The notes beneath the pieces were generated by a model, which saw only the letters and a program-made list of their open reading frames with translations, had not been told where the DNA came from and did no database searches. A stretch of 64,000 nucleotides of DNA from assembly GCA_016124945.1 (NCBI GenBank), contig WGMT01000065.1, positions 123,467 to 187,466 of the forward strand. The letters are read 5' to 3'. The position numbers were made by a program, and so were the translations under genes. This document shows, piece after piece, positions 57,367-64,000 of the stretch. Numbering within the stretch: the stretch's first letter is position 1; the number at the start of each line of letters is the position of its first letter. This DNA is from a bacterium. GTDB lineage: Bacteria > Chloroflexota > Anaerolineae > Caldilineales > Caldilineaceae.

Positions 57367-57524
57367 GATGCTTCCCTTCAGTGAATCGACCTGCTTAAGA
57401 GTCTGTCTGTCATTCACAGCAGCACGATGTAGTCTACCCATCAAGAGCCGACTACTGCTGCGCGCTATACTTTACGGATAGACGCTCAGTGCAGTTCAAA
57501 CGGTGTTGGAGGGCAGTATACCAA

Positions 57525-57563
57525 AAGAAAAAGCGCTAGACAATACGCTGTCTAGCGCTTTTT
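57525..57563 (-). terminator. Terminator of tRNA-Leu
   Basis: AAAAAGCGCTAGACA and TGTCTAGCGCTTTTT form a 15-bp perfect stem with a 6-base loop, with T-runs at the ends. It directly follows the tRNA-Leu gene on the minus strand. Confidence 0.92.
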
Positions 57564-57649
57564 GGTGCCGCAGGAGGGATTTGAACCCCCACGGGCTATT
57601 GCCCACCACGCCCTGAACGTGGCGCGTCTGCCTGTTCCGCCACTGCGGC
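57563..57649 (-). tRNA. tRNA-Leu (CAG)
   Basis: This is a class II tRNA with acceptor GCCGCAG/CTGCGGC, anticodon loop TTCAGGG (anticodon CAG), a long variable arm (TGGGCAATAGCCCG) and T loop TTCAAAT. Discriminator A and an encoded CCA end (57565-57563) are present, unlike the nearby initiator tRNA. Confidence 0.94.
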
Positions 57650-57676
57650 TTGTGCACTTCATTTAACACGAAAAGT

Positions 57677-57705
57677 AATATACATCCGCCCAGTGTAGAT
57701 GTCAA
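57677..57705 (-). promoter_or_regulatory. Promoter of tRNA-Leu
   Basis: On the minus strand TTGACA (57705-57700), a 17-bp spacer and TATATT (57682-57677) match the consensus closely; the tRNA starts about 27 bp downstream. Confidence 0.85.
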
Positions 57706-57744
57706 ATGAGAGCGCCTTCAGACAAAATTCAAAAGGCTCTGCTT

Positions 57745-59523
57745 TTACTCTACCACCCCCATGCGCAAGGACCCTTGCGGCGGTGACGAGGATTCAGGTG
57801 ATGTCGGTGCGTTGAGCAATTGATTGGTCGGCACCCGTCGCGCCAGGATATACCAATCGGGGAAGGTGGCAAAGCGGTCGGCTGGGCTGTTGAGCGCGCC
57901 GATCTGCACATTCTTCACCCGCTCGCTCACTCCGTACGTATAAGCGGGGTAGTAGAGCAAGATCGCAGGCGCTTCTTCCATGAAGATGCGTTGGAAGTCT
58001 GTGTAGAGCGCTTTGCGCTGCTCTGTGTCTACTTCGCTGCGGGCGCGTATCAACAGTTCATCAGCCTGATCGTTCATCCAACCGCTGTAGTTCTGGCCGC
58101 CTTCTTCGGCCTGACTACTGTGCCAGAGCGGATATGGATCTGGATCGCCGCTAATGTCCCAGGTGACGATGGCTGCATCAAAGCGGCGTGGCGCCAGGAA
58201 ATCGCTCACCAACCCCGCGAAACTGACACTTTGGGGCACAGCTTCCACACCGACAACGCGCCAGGACGCACTAATCTGCTCCACCATCAACTGCCGCACG
58301 GGATCGTCGTTGGCCAGCAAAATGAAGCTCAACTCCTGGCCATCTTTATCGCGGATGCCGTTGCCGTTGCTGTCCACCCAGCCGGCTTCATCTAGCAAGC
58401 GGTTGGCTGTGGCAAGATCATAGGGATATTGGCGCACGTCGCCGGTGTAAGCCCAGTTGCCGGCCGGGATAGGCGACGTGGCGACCACGCCCTGCCCTGT
58501 AGCTGCACCCGAAATGAGCTTCTGTCGATCCAATGCGTAATAAAGTGCGTGGCGTACAGCCTTCTCTTGTAAGAAGGAGACGCTAGGGCTGTTGAGGTTG
58601 AAAATCACACTTACATAGACAGACTCAATGGCCGAGAAAAGTTGCAGATCCTCACGCTCTCGCGCCAGAGCCAGGTCATCAGGTAAGATACGGCTGATGC
58701 CGTCCAATTCCCCTTTGCTGTAGGCTGCATAAATCGATGGATAATCGGGATAAAATCGGAACTCAAGCGCCGAAATGAAGGGCAGCGAAGATGTGTCGAA
58801 CTCATTCGGCTCTAAGCGAATGTGATCCGCCTGGATGTCGGCCACTTTCATAGGACCGTTGCCCACAGGCAGCGCATTGGACGGGTTGGTTGCCAGGTCG
58901 GCAGGCGGCGTGTCGCGCCAGATATGAGCCGGTAGTAGTCCAACTGCTGTGTAATCTAAAAAGGGTGCAAAAGGCTGGTTTAAGATAAAGCGCACTGTCT
59001 GTTCGTCGACACGCTCCACATCCACCGAACGCCAAAGATCGGCCAGATCGGGAATCACGGGCGTGTCGGGCGCTTGCATCATTTCCACCGTAAAGAGGAC
59101 ATCGTCGAGGGTTACCAGACGGCCATCATGCCAAAACTGATTCTCGCGCAGGCGGAAAGTGTAGACCAGACCATCCGGCGTTGTTGACCAACTTTCGGCC
59201 AGATCGGGGACAATGCGCCCACTGCGGTCGAGGCGCGTCAGGCCACGAAAGAGCAACCGACAGAGATCCTGGTCGATTTCGTGGGTATGGCAGAGCAGCG
59301 GGTTGAGGTATTGAGGGTTGCCTGCCACGCCCTCGCGAAAGACGCCGCCTCGATCTGGCACCAGTTCTGTAGAGACGCTGTAGGCCGTTACCCCAAGTAA
59401 CAGGGTCAACAAAAAAATGCCGACAAGCGCGAGCAGCACTTGCCAGCGAATATAACGTCCTAAAGGCGATTGTGGTGTGGCAGCCGTCGCCGACCAGGAC
59501 GACGTACGCGGGTAGTTTCGCAT
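57745..59523 (-). CDS. ABC transporter solute-binding protein, family 5 (peptide/oligosaccharide type)
   Basis: The 592-residue protein has an N-terminal membrane anchor (about 27-50) instead of a lipobox, then the SBP family 5 fold: GVAGNPQYLNPLLCHTHE, LFRGLTRLDRSGRIVPDLAESW (the family signature) and FRLRENQFWHDGRLVTLDDVLFTV. It should capture peptides or oligosaccharides for an ABC permease that is not in this window. Start: the ATG at 59523; a TTG at 59538 would add 5 residues. It follows secG by 18 bp and is probably co-transcribed. Confidence 0.9.
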   Translation of the reverse strand: MRNYPRTSSWSATAATPQSPLGRYIRWQVLLALVGIFLLTLLLGVTAYSVSTELVPDRGGVFREGVAGNPQYLNPLLCHTHEIDQDLCRLLFRGLTRLDRSGRIVPDLAESWSTTPDGLVYTFRLRENQFWHDGRLVTLDDVLFTVEMMQAPDTPVIPDLADLWRSVDVERVDEQTVRFILNQPFAPFLDYTAVGLLPAHIWRDTPPADLATNPSNALPVGNGPMKVADIQADHIRLEPNEFDTSSLPFISALEFRFYPDYPSIYAAYSKGELDGISRILPDDLALAREREDLQLFSAIESVYVSVIFNLNSPSVSFLQEKAVRHALYYALDRQKLISGAATGQGVVATSPIPAGNWAYTGDVRQYPYDLATANRLLDEAGWVDSNGNGIRDKDGQELSFILLANDDPVRQLMVEQISASWRVVGVEAVPQSVSFAGLVSDFLAPRRFDAAIVTWDISGDPDPYPLWHSSQAEEGGQNYSGWMNDQADELLIRARSEVDTEQRKALYTDFQRIFMEEAPAILLYYPAYTYGVSERVKNVQIGALNSPADRFATFPDWYILARRVPTNQLLNAPTSPESSSPPQGSLRMGVVE

Positions 59524-59541
59524 TGGGCTTGGCGACAAAAA

Positions 59542-59760
59542 CTACTGTATCATCACCGTGATGAGGCTCAAGATCAAGAAGATCGTTGCCAACACCACCG
59601 TCATATTAAAGATCGTCTTTTCGACGCCACGACGGGTGCGGTAGATGCTCGAATCTCCGCCAAAGGCACTGCCCAGGCCGCTGTTCTGCCCTTGTAGCAG
59701 CACCACACCGATTAAGGTGAGGGCAACGATAATGGTGGCGATCATCAGATAAATATCCAT
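59542..59760 (-). CDS. secG: Protein translocase subunit SecG
   Basis: The 72-residue protein has two membrane helices (about 5-25 and 51-70) flanking the family signature LIGVVLLQGQNSGLGSAFGG. SecG assists SecYEG protein export. Start: the ATG at 59760 has GAGGTT upstream. The leader carries four 16-bp tandem repeats. The gene ends 18 bp before the solute-binding protein gene. Confidence 0.94.
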   Translation of the reverse strand: MDIYLMIATIIVALTLIGVVLLQGQNSGLGSAFGGDSSIYRTRRGVEKTIFNMTVVLATIFLILSLITVMIQ

Positions 59761-59788
59761 GTTGAACCTCACAAATGAACAAGAAAAA

Positions 59789-59852
59789 CAGATTAACAAA
59801 GAGACAGATTAACAAAGAGACAGATTAACAAATAGACAGATTAACAAATAGT
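59789..59852. repeat. Four 16-bp tandem repeats in the secG leader
   Basis: CAGATTAACAAAGAGA is repeated four times, the last two copies reading CAGATTAACAAATAG. They lie 30-90 bp upstream of the secG start codon, inside its presumed 5' UTR. Perfect spacing suggests recent duplication. Confidence 0.9.
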
Positions 59853-60027
59853 CAAAAGTCAGCGTTGAACAGTGCAAGTATACCAGCGCCCCAGCCAGTT
59901 GCCAAATTTGCGCCGATCTGTCAACCTGCTTTATCCACTACAACTTTTTTCACTACGATTTTTTTTCTTTTTTTCTGCTGCGACTTTGTCTACCAGGGTT
60001 TTGCCTACTGCAATTTCGTCATGTTTT

Positions 60028-60056
60028 TTGACAGATGTCAATCCTACTGCTATTAT
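60028..60056 (+). promoter_or_regulatory. Promoter of the methionine operon
   Basis: TTGACA (60028-60033), a 17-bp spacer and TATTAT (60051-60056) form a strong sigma-70-type promoter. The -35 box is half of a palindrome (TTGACAGATGTCAA, 60028-60041), a possible operator. The SAM riboswitch starts about 20 bases downstream. Confidence 0.82.
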
Positions 60057-60077
60057 TTCGTCAAAAGAATACCTGTA

Positions 60078-60300
60078 CTCTTATCCAGAGAGGCGGAGGG
60101 ACCGGCCCTTTGAAGCCTCGGCAACCCGGCTGCGAGAGAGCAATGATGCTCTGTTAGGCGCCAGGGTGCCAAATCCGGCAGACACGTTCTGGAAGATGAG
60201 AGAAGGCATCGAGCGCTCCTGTTCGGTATCTCTGCGTTACCACAGGAAATCTATCGATAGATGACCCTCTCATCTCATAGGTGAGGGGGTTTGTTTTTTT
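60078..60300 (+). promoter_or_regulatory. SAM-I riboswitch (S-box) with terminator/antiterminator
   Basis: The aptamer (60078-60202) shows the S-box hallmarks: AGAGGCGGAGGGACCGGCC, GAAGCCTCGGCAACC, and GGTGCCAAATCC with a closing GATGAGAG that pairs with CTCTTATC in P1. A terminator (60264-60300: ACCCTCTCA with TGAGGGGGT, then T-run) follows. The P1 strand GATGAGAG (60195-60202) can instead pair with CTCTCATC (60267-60274), making an antiterminator. With SAM bound, P1 forms and transcription stops, so the operon is repressed by SAM. Confidence 0.96.
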
Positions 60301-60399
60301 GTGCAACTACCCAAGCACAAAACAACAGAGCTTCCGACCCTACGCAGCCATTACTGTTAAGTTGTACTCTAGCAAGTCGTACCCTGAGGAGGGAACCCC

Positions 60400-61692
60400 A
60401 TGGAGAATGGACGTAAGTTTGGTTTCACCACACGGCAGTTGCATGCGGGCCAACAGCCGGATCCCACCACCGGTAGCCGCGCTGTACCCATCTATCAGAC
60501 CACAAGTTACCAATTTCGCGACACGGAACACGCTGCCAACCTATTCGCTTTGAAGGAATTCGGCAACATCTACACCCGCATCATGAACCCCACCACCGAT
60601 GTGTTGGAGCAGCGTCTGGCCGATCTGGAGGGCGCGCCCGCCGCCCTTGCTGCCGCCAGTGGACACGCTGCACAAACGATGGCGATCCTCACTCTGTGCG
60701 GTGCCGGGGATCATATTGTCACCAGCAGTCGGCTTTACGGTGGCACCTTTAACCAGTTCAACTATACCCTGCCGCGCATCGGCATCACTGTCACCTTTGT
60801 TGATCCCAGCGATCCAAGTAACTTTGAAAAGGCGATTCGGCCTAACACCAAAATCATTTACGGCGAAACATTGGGCAACCCCGACATTGCCGTCTTCCCC
60901 TTCGAGGAAGTGTCTGCGATTGCACAGGCGCATAACATCCCACTGATGATCGACAACACCTTCGCTACGCCCTATCTCTGCCGTCCGGTCGAGTGGGGGG
61001 CCAACATCATCACCCACAGCACCACCAAGTTCATCGGCGGGCATGGCACCACCATCGGCGGCATCATTGTCGACGGCAACAATTTTGATTGGACGAGTGG
61101 CCGCTTTGAAAACTTCACCACACCCGATCCCAGCTACCATGGCCTCGTCTACGCTGATCTAGCCGGCATGGGGTTGCCGCCTTTCGCCATCAAAGCGCGC
61201 GTACAGATCCTGCGCGACATCGGCGCGTCTCAGGCGCCCATCAACAGTTGGCTCACGGTGCAGGGGATTGAAACCCTAAGCCTGCGCATGGATCGTCATG
61301 TGCAGAATGCGCAGAGAGTGGCCGAATTCCTGGCTGATCATGGGTTGGTAAAGTGGGTCAGCTATCCCGGTTTGAGCAATCACCCTGATCACGAACGCGC
61401 CAAGAAATACCTGCCCAAGGGCGCAGGCGCGATCTTGGGCTTTGGCATTCAGGGGGGTGTAGAAGCAGGGCAGAAGTTCATCAACAACCTGAAACTTCTC
61501 AGCCATGTGGCCAATGTGGGCGACGCCAAAAGCCTCGCCATCCACCCGGCCAGCACCACCCACAGCCAGTTGACCGCCGACGAGATGGTCACCGCCGGCG
61601 TGTCGCCAGATTTCATTCGCCTGAGTATCGGCATCGAAGACATCGACGACATTCTGTGGGATCTGGATCAGGCGCTTAGCGCGACGAAGTAG
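60400..61692 (+). CDS. metY: O-acetylhomoserine sulfhydrylase
   Basis: The 430-residue PLP enzyme of the Cys/Met-metabolism family makes homocysteine from O-acetylhomoserine and sulfide in the cytoplasm. Family features: YTRIMNPTTDVLEQRLADLEGAPAALA near the start, the PLP lysine K210 in THSTTKFIGGHGTTIGG, and the C-terminal HPASTTHSQL and IRLSIGIEDIDDI. Its 430-residue length is that of MetY rather than the shorter MetB/MetC. RBS GAGGAGGG is strong. It is the first gene after the SAM-I riboswitch and is followed by metX and metW. Confidence 0.95.
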   Translation: MENGRKFGFTTRQLHAGQQPDPTTGSRAVPIYQTTSYQFRDTEHAANLFALKEFGNIYTRIMNPTTDVLEQRLADLEGAPAALAAASGHAAQTMAILTLCGAGDHIVTSSRLYGGTFNQFNYTLPRIGITVTFVDPSDPSNFEKAIRPNTKIIYGETLGNPDIAVFPFEEVSAIAQAHNIPLMIDNTFATPYLCRPVEWGANIITHSTTKFIGGHGTTIGGIIVDGNNFDWTSGRFENFTTPDPSYHGLVYADLAGMGLPPFAIKARVQILRDIGASQAPINSWLTVQGIETLSLRMDRHVQNAQRVAEFLADHGLVKWVSYPGLSNHPDHERAKKYLPKGAGAILGFGIQGGVEAGQKFINNLKLLSHVANVGDAKSLAIHPASTTHSQLTADEMVTAGVSPDFIRLSIGIEDIDDILWDLDQALSATK

Positions 61693-61726
61693 AGTATCTG
61701 GTTTTGCTTTAGCAGCGATTTAGTGG

Positions 61727-61864
61727 CTTTCTCGCTAAGTTCGCAAGATGGGTTCCAACTGCCGAACTTGACGGGATGACCAGAGTGAATTGGTGCAGTC
61801 GGAACCCATCCTACGGGGTGTTCCACGCATCGGTATTTAGCGAGAAAACCATTTAGCGAGAAAG
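61727..61864. repeat. Palindromic MITE-like element between metY and metX
   Basis: Outer arms TTTCTCGCTAAG (about 61727) and TTTAGCGAGAAA (about 61851) and inner arms GATGGGTTCCAACTGC and GCAGTCGGAACCCATC form a large imperfect hairpin. No ORF is inside. Confidence 0.7.
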
Positions 61865-61959
61865 GAATGAGTAAGGAGTAATGAGTAGGTCAACTACATT
61901 GTTTGTGCCATCGGTACCAGATACTGTACCGGAACTTACTCATTACTCCTTACTCATTG
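61864..61959. repeat. Heptad inverted-repeat element in the metX leader
   Basis: The left arm (61864-61890, GAGTAAG GAGTAAT GAGTAGG) pairs with the right arm (61934-61959) at about 23 of 26 positions, loop 43 bases. The right arm ends 8 bases before the metX start codon and takes the place of a Shine-Dalgarno. Confidence 0.85.
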
Positions 61960-61966
61960 TTCATAA

Positions 61967-63174
<1,208 letters not shown>

Positions 63175-63178
<4 letters not shown>

Positions 63179-63807
63179 ATGATGCCTTGGCCGCCTCGGC
63201 TGCACTGCGCCCTGATCTTCAGCAAGTGGCAGACTTGATCCAGCAAGGCAGCCGTATGCTGGATCTTGGCTGTGGCGACGGTGCACTGCTCGATTACCTG
63301 ATTCATCATAAATCGGTGAAAGGACGGGGCATTGAGCTGAGCGAAAAGGGGATGTTGGCCTGTGTGCGTCGCGGCTTGAGCGTGCGTCAGGGCAATTTGC
63401 AGGAAGGGCTGGCCGACTACCCCAACAACAGCTTCGACTATGTTGTGCTTAGCCAGACGCTTTCGTTTCTAGACGATCCCCAGATGATTCTGGCCGAAAT
63501 GCTGCGTGTAGGGCATTACGCCATTGTCAGCTTTCCCAACTGGGGACACTGGCGAGCCCGGCTGTTTCTGCTCATTACCGGGCGTATGCCCAAAGCGCCC
63601 GAGCTGCCTCAGCACTGGTACGATGTGCCGCGCTGGCAGGCCTTTACCGTCACCGACTTTGTGCGGCTGTGCAAACGGCTGGAAATTACCATTCACGATC
63701 AGCGTTATCTTGCTGGCAGCCGGCGCATTAAGATCTGGCGTTTTACCAATTTGCTGTCGACAACGGCAGTCTTTGTGTTAGAAAAGAACGTAATGCGTAA
63801 TGCGTGA
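63175..63807 (+). CDS. metW: MetW family methyltransferase-like protein
   Basis: The 210-residue protein matches MetW, which cooperates with MetX in homoserine acylation in several bacteria. A class-I methyltransferase fold is visible: MLDLGCGDGALLDYL (SAM-binding glycine loop), RGIELSEKGMLACVRRG, SFDYVVLSQTL and SFPNWGHWRAR. It overlaps metX by 4 bp (ATGA). The C-terminal NVMRNA and the stop codon are encoded by the start of a heptad repeat array, so the conserved protein ends a few residues earlier. Confidence 0.93.
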
Positions 63808-63831
63808 TACGTGATACGTGATTCGTGATGC
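63790..63831. repeat. Heptad array, left arm
   Basis: GTAATGC GTAATGC GTGATAC GTGATAC GTGATTC GTGATGC, six 7-bp units, start inside the metW coding sequence. They face the large AATCACG array to the right, to which they are complementary in type (GTGATTC/GAATCAC). Confidence 0.85.
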
Positions 63832-63865
63832 ATCGAGACCATTTCGCCAATACAGAAGGATCTTC

Positions 63866-64000
63866 GAATCACGAATCACGAATCACGAATCACGAATCAC
63901 GAATCACGAATCACGAATCACGAATCACGAATCACGAATCACGAATCACGAATCACGAATCACGAATCACGAATCACGAATCACGAATCACGAATCACGA
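63866..64000. repeat. Perfect 7-bp tandem array, about 19 copies
   Basis: GAATCAC is repeated without error from 63866 to the end of the window, about 135 bp, and presumably continues beyond it. It is the right arm of the element starting at 63790. Other arms in the window have two to six degenerate units, so this one looks recently expanded. Confidence 0.95.

Noticed and set aside
63866..64000. CRISPR array
   Set aside because: The unit is a 7-bp tandem repeat without spacers; no cas gene is in the window.

Overview
The window looks like a piece of a free-living, Gram-positive-style or monoderm bacterial chromosome, most likely Chloroflexota (Anaerolineae/Caldilineae-like). This placement is inference from style, with no marker-gene test. 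The grounds are moderate-to-high GC, many large secreted proteins with Pro-Thr linkers, SH3b domains and beta-propellers, two secreted proteins ending in the same short FLP tag, MetX/MetY/MetW methionine synthesis under a SAM-I riboswitch, a phasin-like protein, and intergenic spaces crowded with 7-bp-period repeats.

Layout. 0.1-6.2 kb: pyruvate phosphate dikinase, a TIM-barrel sugar isomerase/epimerase with a striking palindromic leader, a phasin-like protein, an SGNH hydrolase and a small secreted repeat protein. 6.2-17.4 kb (minus strand): two GT-C membrane glycosyltransferases and three related exported proteins joining SH3b domains to a clan-A glycoside-hydrolase fold, probably an envelope polysaccharide locus. 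17.8-20.8 kb: a membrane-anchored helical protein, a phosphoglucose/phosphomannose-isomerase-like protein, a candidate small RNA with its own consensus promoter and terminator, and a SWIM zinc-finger protein. 21-25.6 kb (minus): an HTH/NB-ARC/TPR regulator translationally coupled to a Zn-dependent sugar-alcohol-type dehydrogenase, followed by a DUF4432 mutarotase-like protein; probably a carbohydrate catabolic operon.

26-39.3 kb: a 2,394-residue secreted multidomain protein with an HExxH motif and a dockerin-like end, a DUF2442 protein, a CHAT-protease/membrane/lectin-like fusion, and a secreted NHL-propeller + GH44 protein. 39.4-42.2 kb: two CorC/HlyC (CNNM + CBS) membrane proteins. 42.4-47.3 kb (minus): an acetyltransferase-rich cluster (Eis-like, two further GNATs), an alpha/beta hydrolase and a beta-helical toast-rack-like protein. 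47.7-56.5 kb: a DUF3179 lipoprotein, AzlCD amino-acid exporter, and three envelope proteins including a 1,501-residue Pro-Thr-rich propeller protein. 56.6-59.8 kb (minus): tRNA-Leu(CAG), an FtsB/DivIC-like protein, initiator tRNA-Met(CAT), a family-5 solute-binding protein and SecG. 60.0-63.8 kb: consensus promoter, SAM-I riboswitch with terminator/antiterminator, then metY, metX and metW.

The most unusual non-coding feature is a dispersed family of inverted-repeat elements whose arms are degenerate 7-bp tandem repeats. The arms sit against or inside gene ends, and in at least six genes they supply the stop codon. Other notable signals are a Shine-Dalgarno-masking palindrome, paired TGTACGA direct repeats in front of two signalling-type genes, and REP-like palindromes on both sides of the giant secreted gene.
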